Shown: positions 25,960-34,366, numbered from the stretch's first letter. The stretch: DNA of 50,250 nt from Edaphobacter aggregans (GCA_022736715.1 DZDJ01000019.1:1-50250); one strand, 5' to 3'. The notes: generated by a model not told the origin, from the letters alone. Program-made: numbers and translations.

Positions 25960-26955
25960 TCAACCCACGCCAAAGGTCTCCGCCACGGGACACCGCTGTT
26001 GTTGCAGTTCGGCGCGCAGACGCACCAGAATATGCTCGGTCACCACCGGCAATGGCCCTTCCAGCGTGCAGCCGCTGGCATTTTCGTGTCCGCCGCCGCC
26101 AAAGCGCTCGGCCACGCGCGCCACATTCACCACACCTTTGCTGCGCAGGCTCAGGCGGAAGCGGCGGTCCGGCAGTTCGCGCAGGAAGACGGCCGCCTCC
26201 ACTCCGGCAATGCCGATCAGGTAATTCACAATGCCTTCGCAGTCCTCTTCCGCAGCGCCGGTCTGGAGCATGTCCTGCTGCGTAATGCAGGTCCAAGCCA
26301 GCCGCTCCTCGGTGTGCAGCCTGGAGAGTGCCGCGCCCAGCAGGCGAATCTTGGAGGCGGGGTTGGAAAAATACACATCCTGCGCAATGCGCCCGGCATT
26401 GGCGCCAAGCTCCACCAGGTCGTGCGCCAGCGAAAGCGTGCTGCCATTGGTGCCGATGTAGCCAAAGGAGCCGGTGTCCGTCAGCACCGCCGTGTACAGG
26501 CACGTGGCCATGTCCCGCGAAATGCGCACGCCGGAGGCATGCGCCACCTGGTAAATCATGGCCGCAACGGCGCAGGCAGTCGTGTCGATCCAGTTGAAGT
26601 CGGCAAAGCGCCGACCGCTGGTGTGGTGATCAATGTTGATGAGGAACTGCCCGGCAAGGCCGCTCAGCCGGGTGCGCTCCACGCCATCGCACTCCAGCAG
26701 AATGATGGCGTCATAAGCACGGTCAATTCCCGTCCGCTGCTGAATGCAGTCCACACAGGGCAGCGTGCGGTAGATGAGCGGCACCTGGTCCGCCAGCACC
26801 ACATCTACCTGCTTGCCCAGTTGCTCCAGCAGCATGGCGCAGCCCAGCGAAGAACCGATTGCATCGCCATCCGGACGCGCATGCGACGTCACCAGAAAGC
26901 GGTCCCGCGTATCGATCAGGTCCAGCAGCTCCGCAATGGCAACTTCATGGCTCAT
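25960..26955 (-). CDS. nrnA: DHH-family nanoRNase / pAp phosphatase
   Basis: A cytoplasmic Mn-dependent phosphoesterase of 331 residues that degrades short oligoribonucleotides and 3'-phosphoadenosine 5'-phosphate. Motifs are SHARPDGDAIGSS (metal site), ILLECDGVERT, IDHHTSGRRF (the DHH motif), TAVLTDTGSFGY and the DHHA1 glycine signature ERFGGGGHENASGC. The start ATG lies four bases from the rbfA stop, so the two are coupled. The order DUF503-rbfA-nrnA is a conserved cluster in many bacteria. Confidence 0.94.
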   Translation of the reverse strand: MSHEVAIAELLDLIDTRDRFLVTSHARPDGDAIGSSLGCAMLLEQLGKQVDVVLADQVPLIYRTLPCVDCIQQRTGIDRAYDAIILLECDGVERTRLSGLAGQFLINIDHHTSGRRFADFNWIDTTACAVAAMIYQVAHASGVRISRDMATCLYTAVLTDTGSFGYIGTNGSTLSLAHDLVELGANAGRIAQDVYFSNPASKIRLLGAALSRLHTEERLAWTCITQQDMLQTGAAEEDCEGIVNYLIGIAGVEAAVFLRELPDRRFRLSLRSKGVVNVARVAERFGGGGHENASGCTLEGPLPVVTEHILVRLRAELQQQRCPVAETFGVG

Positions 26956-26959
26956 GGCG

Positions 26960-27352
26960 CTACCGACTTGCGGCCTCCGCAGAGGTTTTCTTCTGACGCT
27001 TTTTCATCCTGCCCAGTAGTTCATCCATGCGGGCAGTGATCTTTTCCGAGCGGTCGATCTGGAAGGCCAGCTCCGGCACATGACGCACGCCCAAACGCTC
27101 CAGCAGCGTATGCCGGATGTATCCGCGGGCCGCCATCAGCGCCGCCAGCGTTTCCTGCTCTTCCTTTTCCCCGCCCTCGACAGCAATAAAGATGCGGGCC
27201 GATTTACCGCCGGGGGCAAGCACAACCTCGGTCACGTGGCAAAAGGCAATGCGCGGATCAGAAAGCTCGCCTTCCAGCATGGCCCCGATCTCTTCTTTAA
27301 ACGTTTCCGCTACGCGGCCACGATGATATGTTCTGGCTCTTTGTTCTGGCAT
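26960..27352 (-). CDS. rbfA: Ribosome-binding factor A
   Basis: A small 30S-subunit maturation factor of 130 residues with a KH-like fold. It shows RVAETFKEEIGAMLEGELSDPRI at the start and the late motif RHTLLERLGVRHVPELAFQIDRS with the PEL/F-x-x-D sequence typical of RbfA. The basic C-terminal tail (GRMKKRQKKTS) probably contacts rRNA. It is co-oriented with DUF503 upstream and nrnA downstream. Confidence 0.95.
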   Translation of the reverse strand: MPEQRARTYHRGRVAETFKEEIGAMLEGELSDPRIAFCHVTEVVLAPGGKSARIFIAVEGGEKEEQETLAALMAARGYIRHTLLERLGVRHVPELAFQIDRSEKITARMDELLGRMKKRQKKTSAEAASR

Positions 27353-27424
27353 TAGGTCTCACTACAAAACGTCTCAGTCCGGTAAACCGTAGAGAATATC
27401 AGACTCTGCACGGGAATGCGCGTG

Positions 27425-27721
27425 TTACTCTGGCAGAATTTCGCAGTAGCTGTCGCAAATCTCTGCGCCGCAACCAGTTGCAAGCCGATGTGCGGCCGAT
27501 TCCACCTCCGCCAGCAGCCCGGTCAGATACTCCCGCGAGCTGGAAATAGCGGCAACGCCCAGCGTGGCGCGGTTCCACACCACGGCCTCGTCCAGCTCGG
27601 CGATGGAAATATTGAAGCTGTGGCGCAGCTTGTCCTTCAGGCTGCGCACCACCTGCCGACGGTCCTTGATGGACCGCGCATGCTCAATCTGTACTTCGAG
27701 GATGAGCTGGCCTACCGGCAT
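27425..27721 (-). CDS. DUF503 (YlxP-like) protein
   Basis: 98 residues. The pattern LEVQIEHARSIKDRRQVVRSLKDKLRHSFNISIAELD is the DUF503/YlxP signature. Its function is unknown; in many bacteria it sits between infB and rbfA and is linked to ribosome assembly or translation. Here infB is not upstream: the next gene on this strand is an unrelated lipoprotein amidohydrolase with its own terminator, so a promoter for the DUF503-rbfA-nrnA unit should lie in 27722-27890. Confidence 0.9.
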   Translation of the reverse strand: MPVGQLILEVQIEHARSIKDRRQVVRSLKDKLRHSFNISIAELDEAVVWNRATLGVAAISSSREYLTGLLAEVESAAHRLATGCGAEICDSYCEILPE

Positions 27722-27890
27722 TGCGCCCCCTGTGCCATCGCCGCGGTTCGTCTGTCCTGGACATGTCCGTTCCGGGTCCCCGTGTCCCGCGTGCCGCCAG
27801 TCAGCCCCCCGCTCTGCATTCTATGCCCGGGCGGCCGCTTTATGGCGTTTTGCCCGCGCCGGGTTATGGGCGAAGACCCGCCCCTGCTCA

Positions 27891-27950
27891 GAAAAAATAG
27901 CCATACCAGCCGGCACTGCGTTTCGCAACGTCAATGCTGACCGGTATGGC
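27891..27950 (-). terminator. Intrinsic terminator of the lipoprotein amidohydrolase
   Basis: On the minus strand, GCCATACC pairs with GGTATGGC, with inner pairing around GCATTGACGTT / AACGCAGTGC, and is followed directly by TATTTTTTC. A textbook hairpin plus T tract 18 bases past the stop codon. Confidence 0.8.
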
Positions 27951-27967
27951 CTCAGGAGGCACATCTA

Positions 27968-29119
27968 CTACTTCGTTGTCCCGGGAAAGATGCCCGGATA
28001 CCATCTGACTGCGTTGTCGTGATAGATCTTTTTCAGAACAGACACCGGTAAACCCAGTCCCTCCATCTTTTTGTCGCGATAACTCACAACATCGCTCGTG
28101 GCCAGATAACGCCAGTCATGCGCGTACCCTTCGGCCATGTCCTGCACCGTCTCCTGCGGCGTGTCTCCTACATCCGGCAGCGTGTTGTCTGTTCCGTAAA
28201 TCAACCGGTCCTGATATTTCGTAAGGAAGGCAATTGCCTTTTCCCGTGGCAGCATCTCAAAGTAGGGCATGCGCGCAGCCATGTCCACGGCAAAGTTCGG
28301 ATAACGATCCAGGCGCGCAGCCAGTTCATCCAGATTCGCCTCCATGCTGCCCAGATGCGCCCCCACGACGCGCAGATCCGGGTTCCGCTGCAGAATATGA
28401 TCGCGCGCGCGCAGAATTTCCTGCTTGGAGGGCGCTCCCGGCTTGTTGTACATGTACAGCTCCGGGTTCTCCATATAGTAGTGATAATCCGGCGCACTCG
28501 GATTCGGCGGGGCCCAGATCGTATCCGGGTCCGCCACATGCGCAATCAGCGTCTTATGGTGCAAGGCAATGTCCTGGTAAATCGGTTCCAGCGCAGCATT
28601 GTCGGGCATCACATAGTTGCCGTGCTTGTCCTTGATCTCCATGCCGATGTTCTTCCAGATTTTGACGGCGATGGCGCCGTCCCGGAAGTCCTGATTGATC
28701 CCCTGAATTGCGTGCGCAGCAAAATCCGGGCGATTGAAGCGGAATGGGTTGAAGGTCGTGCACAGCGCAATGCGTCCGCCGCTGGCGTGTACCACTGCCC
28801 AGGCCCTTTGCCGTTGTACCGCCATGGACGCAGTGTCCGGATCGCCGTGGCCCGCATCATCCACCACCAGAATGTCCAGCAGGTGCAGATGCAGCTTCTG
28901 CAACAGCGTATACAGCTCTGGCACCGGCTTATACAGATGCGTGTGCGCATCGATCGGCTCCAGCGCAGTAAACTGCCGCAACTCAGCGGCAGTGAATGGG
29001 CCATTCACCGCCGGCCCCGCAGCAGCGGCCGCCGGTACGGTTGCAGTGGCACTGGCATCCTGTTTTCTACAGCCAGAGACGAACACAAGCAGTACAGCCA
29101 GACAAGCAATCCTTTTCAT
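27968..29119 (-). CDS. Amidohydrolase-2 family lipoprotein
   Basis: A 383-residue TIM-barrel metal hydrolase exported as a lipoprotein (MKRIACLAVLLVFVSGC, lipobox Cys17) with an Ala/Thr-rich linker. Motifs are EPIDAHTHLYKPV (H-x-H), VKIWKNIGMEIKD, LIAHVADPDTIWAPP, VVGAHLGSMEAN and LIYGTDNTLP (the last Asp). The family includes decarboxylases and lactonases. It is a paralogue of the cytosolic protein at 21378, so similar chemistry may occur on both sides of the membrane. It follows the Gfo/Idh gene after a hairpin, and is near sugar-catabolic genes. Substrate unknown. Confidence 0.88.
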   Translation of the reverse strand: MKRIACLAVLLVFVSGCRKQDASATATVPAAAAAGPAVNGPFTAAELRQFTALEPIDAHTHLYKPVPELYTLLQKLHLHLLDILVVDDAGHGDPDTASMAVQRQRAWAVVHASGGRIALCTTFNPFRFNRPDFAAHAIQGINQDFRDGAIAVKIWKNIGMEIKDKHGNYVMPDNAALEPIYQDIALHHKTLIAHVADPDTIWAPPNPSAPDYHYYMENPELYMYNKPGAPSKQEILRARDHILQRNPDLRVVGAHLGSMEANLDELAARLDRYPNFAVDMAARMPYFEMLPREKAIAFLTKYQDRLIYGTDNTLPDVGDTPQETVQDMAEGYAHDWRYLATSDVVSYRDKKMEGLGLPVSVLKKIYHDNAVRWYPGIFPGTTK

Positions 29120-29210
29120 AAATCCTCATAATGATTCTGATAGCGGGCGGGCCGGAGGTCCTCCGGTCGCACCCTGTTCACACCCAGGTTCCAGCACGCC
29201 CCAAAGCAAA

Positions 29211-29238
29211 CTGTCCCGAAGAGTTCTCTTCGGGACAG
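29211..29238 (-). terminator. Terminator hairpin after Gfo/Idh gene
   Basis: Perfect 13-base arms CTGTCCCGAAGAG / CTCTTCGGGACAG with a two-base loop, followed on the minus strand by TTTGCTTTGG. It lies immediately after the Gfo/Idh stop codon. Confidence 0.75.
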
Positions 29239-29245
29239 TGGAGGA

Positions 29246-30691
29246 TCAGGCCTGCGCCAACGGCTGATCCGTAATTTCTTCCTTCTTTGGGTCCCAGTAG
29301 AGCTTCTTGCCGCTCCAGTAGGACTGTGTTGCCATGATGCAGACAATCGAATGCGAGAAGCCATTGTCGACCGTCGAGTTGGGCTCCGTGCGGTCGCGCA
29401 TGGCATACAGCCAGTTCAGCACGTGCGATGCGTCATCATCATCCGGACCCCACGAGTTCGGCTCAGGCGCTCCCGGCACGCGCACCACCTCGGCCTTGTA
29501 TCCGGGCGGCGGCGTCTGCAGCGGAACGCCGGTGTACAACACGCTGCCGGGCTGGGAACCGGGATCGTATTCTTTTCGTCCGCCTTCATCCGTAACAACA
29601 AAGAGCGACGCGCCTTCGCCGCCATAGTTTTCAATGGTTCCGTCACGTCCCTGAATGCGCGAGAAGCTGCGGTAACTGTTGCCAAAGGTTGTCTTGTACG
29701 TATACAGAAAGCCTTTGGGATACGTAATGGCGGTCACGCAGGTGTCCGGGTTCTCGCGCTCATCCGGCCAGATAAAAATGCCGCCGTTGGAGACCACGCT
29801 CACCGGATACGCCTCATCCGTCCATAAATGCACCAGATCACTGCCGTGGCTCAGCCACTGATCAAAGATGCCGGAGGAGTATTCCTTGTACAGGCGAAAC
29901 TCCAGATAAATATGCGGATCGAAGGGACGATGCGGTTTGCCCAGCAGCCAGCGCTCCCAGTCCGTGTCTTCTTCCTTCAACATGGATGGCTGGTCATACA
30001 TCCATTTCTTCCACTCCATGTTGACGTCCATCAACCGCTCCGGAGAAATGCCGGTGTCCACGTCCACAAAGCGCCAGCGCTCTTCGTTCACGTGCCACTC
30101 CTGCTCCACGTTCACGACCCTGCCAATCCTGCCGGCACGGATCAGATCGCGCACAGCCAGGTTGTACGGCTGGCCACGATGCTGCGTCCCCATCTGCACC
30201 ACCTGCTTGGACGCCTTCACAATGTCCCGCGCCTGTTTCGCCTCAGAAAGCACGTTGGCAAAGGGCTTCTCCACATAACAGTCCTTGCCTGCCTGCACGA
30301 CTTCAATGCACAGCTTGGCATGTTGGAAGTCGCCAGTGGCAATCATTACGCCATCAATGTCTTTGCGGGCCAGCATCTCTTCGGAGTACTTGTAGAGTTG
30401 CGGCTCCTGCCCAAAAACTTTCTTCACCTGTGCCGCGCGCCGCTCCCGCGCCAGGCTCCAGATGTCGCACACCGCCACCGTTTCCACCGGATAGTGTCTG
30501 GAGGCAAGCTGCACCATGTGCACATGCCCTTCACTGCGGGAGCCGCACCCCAACTGCCCCAGCCGCACACGGTCATTGGCCCCCAGCACCCGCGCATAAG
30601 AACGTGCACTCATGCCAGTCGCCACCGCCGCCACGCCAGCCTGCTTCAAAAACGTTCTGCGATCGATCTGTAGTCCTTCTGTTTCGCTCAT
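29246..30691 (-). CDS. Tat-exported Gfo/Idh/MocA-family oxidoreductase
   Basis: An NAD(P)-dependent sugar oxidoreductase-like protein of 481 residues. A twin-arginine signal (DRRTFLKQAGVAAVATG) predicts folded export to the periplasm with its cofactor. The Rossmann start RLGQLGCGSRSEGHV, the EKP motif (CYVEKPFANVLSEAKQA) and the C-terminal substrate domain are clear. Exported members act on glycans, for example GH109-like alpha-N-acetylgalactosaminidases with NAD. That precedent would fit a galactosamine locus, but I cannot place this protein in GH109 from sequence alone. ATG 30691 has GGGGAGAGG upstream. The gene follows nagB by 49 bases, so it is probably in the same transcript. Confidence 0.88.
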   Translation of the reverse strand: MSETEGLQIDRRTFLKQAGVAAVATGMSARSYARVLGANDRVRLGQLGCGSRSEGHVHMVQLASRHYPVETVAVCDIWSLARERRAAQVKKVFGQEPQLYKYSEEMLARKDIDGVMIATGDFQHAKLCIEVVQAGKDCYVEKPFANVLSEAKQARDIVKASKQVVQMGTQHRGQPYNLAVRDLIRAGRIGRVVNVEQEWHVNEERWRFVDVDTGISPERLMDVNMEWKKWMYDQPSMLKEEDTDWERWLLGKPHRPFDPHIYLEFRLYKEYSSGIFDQWLSHGSDLVHLWTDEAYPVSVVSNGGIFIWPDERENPDTCVTAITYPKGFLYTYKTTFGNSYRSFSRIQGRDGTIENYGGEGASLFVVTDEGGRKEYDPGSQPGSVLYTGVPLQTPPPGYKAEVVRVPGAPEPNSWGPDDDDASHVLNWLYAMRDRTEPNSTVDNGFSHSIVCIMATQSYWSGKKLYWDPKKEEITDQPLAQA

Positions 30692-30740
30692 CCTCTCCCC
30701 CAATAGCAAAATCAACAGCATCCTGCCTGCGCGTTGCCGG

Positions 30741-31547
30741 TCAGGCCTTCTGTGCAGCCAACATGTCCTTCAGTTCCGCGGCAGATTCCGAATCCAGATA
30801 CACCGTGCAGTCCGGATGCGTCCGCAGCAGGGTTGCAGGGCATTCCGTGGAAACCGGCTCCGTCAATGCGCGGTACACAATATGCGCCTTGCGCGGCCCG
30901 GGCACGGAAGTAATCAATTGCGGAACGCGAAAGAGCGTTGGAATGGTCAGCGTCAAGGCGCGCTCCGGCACCTCGTCCACGCTCTTGAACCATCCCTCAG
31001 CAAACTGCTGTGCCCGGCAGGCCGCGTCCAGCGTGACGATCTTCATGTCCAGCGGATCGTTGAAGTCCGCTACCGGAGGATCGTTGAATGCCAGATGCCC
31101 GTTTTCGCCAATACCCAGCAGACAAAGCTGCGGACTGGCTGCACGCAGTTTGGCCGCATAATCACGGCAGAACTGCTCCGGATCCGGCGCCAGACCATCA
31201 ATCTCGTGGAACTCCTTCATCGGCACACGGCCGGTCAACCGCTCCCGCATGTATCCGCAAAAAGAAGCTGGATGATTTGGCTGCATCTTTTCGTACTCAT
31301 CCATGTGAAAACCCACCACCCGCTCCCAGGGCAGCCCGGAAAGCGCAGTCAGCGCCTGCAACGTTGGGATCTGCGATGCGCCGGTTGCAAAAATCACAGC
31401 AATATCGCCATCGTTTTTCGCCAATCGCTGCAAGGCAGCCGCCGTTGCCTGCGCCGCTGCTGCGCCGGCCGTCTGGCTGCTGTCATAGATCTCCACCTTG
31501 AGCTTGCCTGCCTGAAAATGCTTTCCCTGTGCCACTTCTGTACTCAT
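30741..31547 (-). CDS. nagB: Glucosamine-6-phosphate deaminase-like protein
   Basis: 268 residues of the NagB/SugarP isomerase fold, predicted to deaminate and isomerise an amino-sugar 6-phosphate to a ketose 6-phosphate plus ammonia. Motifs are VIFATGASQIPTL (phosphate loop), VVGFHMDEYEKM (catalytic Asp) and LLGIGENGHLAFNDPP. In E. coli NagB the last motif reads G-N-D-G-H-I-A-F-N-E; here the active-site Asp is Asn and the Glu is Asp, while the His is kept, so this belongs to a distinct subfamily and specificity is uncertain (AgaI-like galactosamine-6-phosphate is possible). ATG 31547 has AAGGAAAAGGG upstream. The promoter and operator-like repeats lie upstream. Confidence 0.87.
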   Translation of the reverse strand: MSTEVAQGKHFQAGKLKVEIYDSSQTAGAAAAQATAAALQRLAKNDGDIAVIFATGASQIPTLQALTALSGLPWERVVGFHMDEYEKMQPNHPASFCGYMRERLTGRVPMKEFHEIDGLAPDPEQFCRDYAAKLRAASPQLCLLGIGENGHLAFNDPPVADFNDPLDMKIVTLDAACRAQQFAEGWFKSVDEVPERALTLTIPTLFRVPQLITSVPGPRKAHIVYRALTEPVSTECPATLLRTHPDCTVYLDSESAAELKDMLAAQKA

Positions 31548-31660
31548 CCCTTTTCCTTTGTCTGCCGTGCAACGTGCTTGCGCGCTGCAACCACTCCTCG
31601 GACAACCCATCCCTGCCACTTGTCAGCTGCTTCGCTACCGCAACCAAGAATCTTACATAT

Positions 31661-31700
31661 AACATTCGATGTTTTTCATATTAATTTCGAATGCTTTCAT
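31661..31700 (-). promoter_or_regulatory. Putative operator of nagB: repeated GAAA-CAT-CGAA units
   Basis: On the minus strand, GAAAGCATTCGAA and GAAAAACATCGAA lie 21 bases apart, just downstream of the predicted promoter -10. This position suits repression. Similar units occur at 22569-22610 and 39311-39346. The likely regulator is the DeoR protein at 37103. Confidence 0.5.
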
Positions 31701-31708
31701 TTTGACAA

Positions 31709-31737
31709 AAACTACCATGCGTTATTGACCATGTCAA
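31709..31737 (-). promoter_or_regulatory. Predicted sigma-70 promoter of nagB
   Basis: A perfect TTGACA -35, a 17-base spacer and a weaker TAGTTT -10 on the minus strand, about 160 bases before the nagB ATG and adjoining the operator-like repeats. Confidence 0.45.
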
Positions 31738-31805
31738 GATGACCTGCCGCCGTCCCCCGCCAGCAACGGTTCAATTGCCAACGTTGTGCGGCCGGAAAAG
31801 GCGGC

Positions 31806-33116
31806 TCAGGCCGCCAGCGAAGCGTCCTTCACTGGCCGTGGCCGGATCAGCGCCAGCACGGAAAGCGTGCCCAGCAGCGGCAACAGCCCGGCAGCAAGAA
31901 ATGCCGGGCCATAGGAGAAACGATCCACCAGAATGCCCACCAGAACGGTAAAGGCCGCACTCAACAATCCGGCGGCAAGCCCGCTGAGGCCGGTAACCGT
32001 GGCAACCACATCCTGCGGAAACAGATCGGAAGGCAGCGTAAGTCCCATTGTGGACCAGCTGGCGAATCCCCACAAAGCCAGGCAGATCAGGCCCAGGGCC
32101 CAGTACGGGCTATGGACTCTGGCGGCTGGAATGCCTGCCAGAATGGGAATGCAACTCAGAACGCAGACCCAGATTCTGGCCTTGATTACCGACATGCCAT
32201 GGCGAATGCAGTATCCGGAGACCCAGCCCCCTGTGAAGTTGCCAATATCGGCCGCCACAAATGGAATCCAGGCAAAGAGCGCAATTTGCTTCAGGCTGAA
32301 TCCGCGCGCGTCGCTCAGATATTGCGGCAGCCAGAAGACATAAAACCACCAGATGGGGTCCGTCAATGCGCGGCCCAGCACAATACCCCATACATTGCGG
32401 TCTTTTGCCAGCACAAGCCAGCGACGCACGCCCCGCTCCTGCGACGCCGCGGCGGCATCCTGACCGGCATGAATCAGCGCCACCTCTTCCGGCGTCACAT
32501 GCGGATGCTGGGCGAGCGGCCGGTATACGCGCAACCAGACCACCAGCCACACCAGCCCCAGTGCTCCTGCCGCTACAAAGGCCCATCGCCAGCCCACGGC
32601 CAGCGCAATCCAGGGAATGGTGAGCGCGGCCAACGCGCCGCCAACACTGGAACCACTGTCAAAAATGGCCACCGCCAGACTGCGCTCTTCCCGCGGAAAC
32701 CATTCCGCCACAGCCTTGCTGGCGCCCGGCCAGTTAAAGCCTTCGCCAATTCCCAGCATGAAACGGAAGAATGCAAATCCAAAGACCGTGTGCGCAAAAC
32801 CGGTGAGAATATTCATCACCGACCACCAGAGCGCCGCTACGGCAAGTCCAATGCGCGTGCCCACCGCATCCAGAAAGATGCCACCCAGCAACCAGGTGAC
32901 GGCATAGGAAAGCTGGAACGCCCCCAGAATGCGCCCCAGGTCCGCATGTGTCAGGTGATATTGGCTGGTGATCAGCGGAGACAACACCGAAAACGACTGG
33001 CGACTGATGTAGTTCGTAACCGTGGAAAAGAACAGCGTCCAGACGATCCACCACCGCACGCGCCCGGGGCGCTTTTTGTTGCCAGACGACACCGCGCCCT
33101 CACTTACTTTCTGCAT
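31806..33116 (-). CDS. MFS transporter, anion:cation symporter (hexuronate/sugar-acid) type
   Basis: About 436 residues and twelve helices. It resembles the ExuT/GudP/ACS family: WWIVWTLFFSTVTNYISRQSFSVLSPLI in helix 1, FQLSYAVTWLLGGIFLDAVGTRIGL, GIGEGFNWPGASKAVAEWFPREERSLAVAIFDSGSSVGGALAAL (highly characteristic) and WWFYVFWLPQYLSD. Such proteins carry hexuronates, sugar acids or, in acidobacterial and Bacteroides clusters, amino sugars. I take ATG 33116 (GAGGG nine bases upstream); a TTG at 33125 is too close to that site. It follows the PfkB kinase by 50 bases on the same strand, forming a kinase-transporter operon. Confidence 0.9.
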   Translation of the reverse strand: MQKVSEGAVSSGNKKRPGRVRWWIVWTLFFSTVTNYISRQSFSVLSPLITSQYHLTHADLGRILGAFQLSYAVTWLLGGIFLDAVGTRIGLAVAALWWSVMNILTGFAHTVFGFAFFRFMLGIGEGFNWPGASKAVAEWFPREERSLAVAIFDSGSSVGGALAALTIPWIALAVGWRWAFVAAGALGLVWLVVWLRVYRPLAQHPHVTPEEVALIHAGQDAAAASQERGVRRWLVLAKDRNVWGIVLGRALTDPIWWFYVFWLPQYLSDARGFSLKQIALFAWIPFVAADIGNFTGGWVSGYCIRHGMSVIKARIWVCVLSCIPILAGIPAARVHSPYWALGLICLALWGFASWSTMGLTLPSDLFPQDVVATVTGLSGLAAGLLSAAFTVLVGILVDRFSYGPAFLAAGLLPLLGTLSVLALIRPRPVKDASLAA

Positions 33117-33166
33117 TAGGCTCAACCCTCGCTCCGTTGTCTCTTCTGGTGACGGCCATCCTGTGG

Positions 33167-34171
33167 CTAGAGCCGCCAGTGCGCGCGCAGGAACTGCTCG
33201 CGATGCGCAGCTTCACGAAAGGCCTCCGTACCTCCGGGACGCGTTGTGGAAAGCGCGCCCGTTACGTTGCCAAAGGCCAGGCAGGCGGGCAGACCGGCAC
33301 CGCGCAGCCATTGGTGCAGGAAACCGGCGTTGAAGCTGTCTCCAGCACCAACCGTATCCACCACAGAGACCGCAAGGGCAGCGGCTTGAAACTGCTGCTG
33401 GCCGCAATACGCAAGCGCCCCCTGGCTGCCGCGCTTGACGACCAGCAGCGGCACCGATTCCGTCATCTTCCGGATTGCCGCATCGGCGTCCGTCAACCCC
33501 GCCATCTTCCTGACTTCGCGCTCATTACAGAGCAGCACATCCACATGGCGCAATGTTTGGTGCAGCACCTCGCCCCACTCATCGGCCGGATCGTCATTCG
33601 TATCCAGCGAGGTCGTGAGCCCTTTCGCCTTCATCCGGGCATACAGCTCCGGGATGTGCGGAACCAGCCTGCGATGCAGAAACAGTGAGGAAAGATGAAA
33701 GTGTCCCGCCGCCGCCAGGTATGCTTCGTCAAGATCCTCCAGCCCCATTTCCTCCATCGCGCCAGCGTAAGTGAGAATGCGCCGCGTGCCGGTGTTCCGG
33801 AAGGGCAGCAGAAACGTGGCTCCAGTCGCTTTGCCGGAAGCGGCATGCACAATGCCCGTGGTGTCGACTCCAGCCTCTTCCAGCCGCTGGCAACAAACCA
33901 GCCCCAGCGGATCCGGGCCAACGCGGGATGCAAAACCAACCCGGCTGCCGAGTACTGCCAGATTATGCGCCAGAATGGCAGAGGAACTGCCCAGCGTCAT
34001 CGTGAAGTCGCTGGCCAGCACTTCCTGCTCTTCCGGCAGAATGTCCGGCAGGCCATACAGGATAAAATCCAGGTTGAGTTCGCCTGCGATCGTGATATCG
34101 AACCTGCACTGAGGATGGCTTCGCTTGCTGCATCCATCCTGGCTGGAAATTTCCGTTCTTTGCTCATCCAA
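33167..34171 (-). CDS. PfkB-family carbohydrate kinase
   Basis: A ribokinase-fold sugar kinase of 334 residues. The N-terminal GELNLDFILYGLPDILPEEQE, the substrate-binding GSSSAILAHNLAVLGSRVGFASRVGPDPLG, and the C-terminal ATP/catalytic motif VVDTVGAGDSFNAGFL (catalytic Asp in GAGD) are clear. In this locus it could phosphorylate tagatose-6-phosphate or a free (amino) sugar, which is inference. The start is probably TTG at 34171, which has GGGGGAAG seven bases upstream; there is no ATG close by. It heads the operon with the MFS transporter and is divergent from agaS. Its leader contains a 24-base-spaced direct repeat. Confidence 0.88.
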   Translation of the reverse strand: MDEQRTEISSQDGCSKRSHPQCRFDITIAGELNLDFILYGLPDILPEEQEVLASDFTMTLGSSSAILAHNLAVLGSRVGFASRVGPDPLGLVCCQRLEEAGVDTTGIVHAASGKATGATFLLPFRNTGTRRILTYAGAMEEMGLEDLDEAYLAAAGHFHLSSLFLHRRLVPHIPELYARMKAKGLTTSLDTNDDPADEWGEVLHQTLRHVDVLLCNEREVRKMAGLTDADAAIRKMTESVPLLVVKRGSQGALAYCGQQQFQAAALAVSVVDTVGAGDSFNAGFLHQWLRGAGLPACLAFGNVTGALSTTRPGGTEAFREAAHREQFLRAHWRL

Positions 34172-34208
34172 GCGGCGACTTCCCCCATCTTATAAATAAC
34201 GATTTCCC

Positions 34209-34252
34209 AACGGTTTCTGTCGGTCTTGTTTTAACGGTTTCTGACGGTCTGA
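34209..34252 (-). repeat. Direct repeat in the kinase leader
   Basis: AACGGTTTCTGTCGGTCT and AACGGTTTCTGACGGTCT, 17 of 18 bases identical, start 24 bases apart between the kinase start codon and the divergent promoter region. It could be a tandem regulator site or a leader element. The spacing differs from the CGAA-type operator. Confidence 0.55.
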
Positions 34253-34280
34253 GGGTACGCAATACAGATACCCCCATTGC

Positions 34281-34366
34281 GTTCGAATCAATTTCGAACA
34301 TGGTAGCATAAGGTTTTTTATATTTACATAATTACTATGGTATTCTTTCGATTGCATTCGAATATG
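34281..34366. promoter_or_regulatory. Operator-like TTCGAA elements between agaS and kinase
   Basis: GTTCGAA-TCAAT-TTCGAAC (34281-34299) is a perfect seven-base-arm palindrome, and CTTTCGATTGCATTCGAATATG-like sequence begins at 34345. Both share the CGAA/ATTCGAA core with the nagB element. They sit in the AT-rich divergent promoter region, consistent with common control. Confidence 0.45.

Noticed and set aside
24179-26224. Long plus-strand open frame of about 680 codons opposite the GT39 and nrnA genes
   Set aside because: It is rich in Gln, His and Arg, has no recognisable motif, and lies entirely antisense to two clearly conserved genes; it is a GC-bias shadow.
34281-34299. tRNA T-arm-like GTTCGAATC sequence
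   Set aside because: No acceptor stem, anticodon arm or CCA context; the sequence is better read as a palindromic operator.
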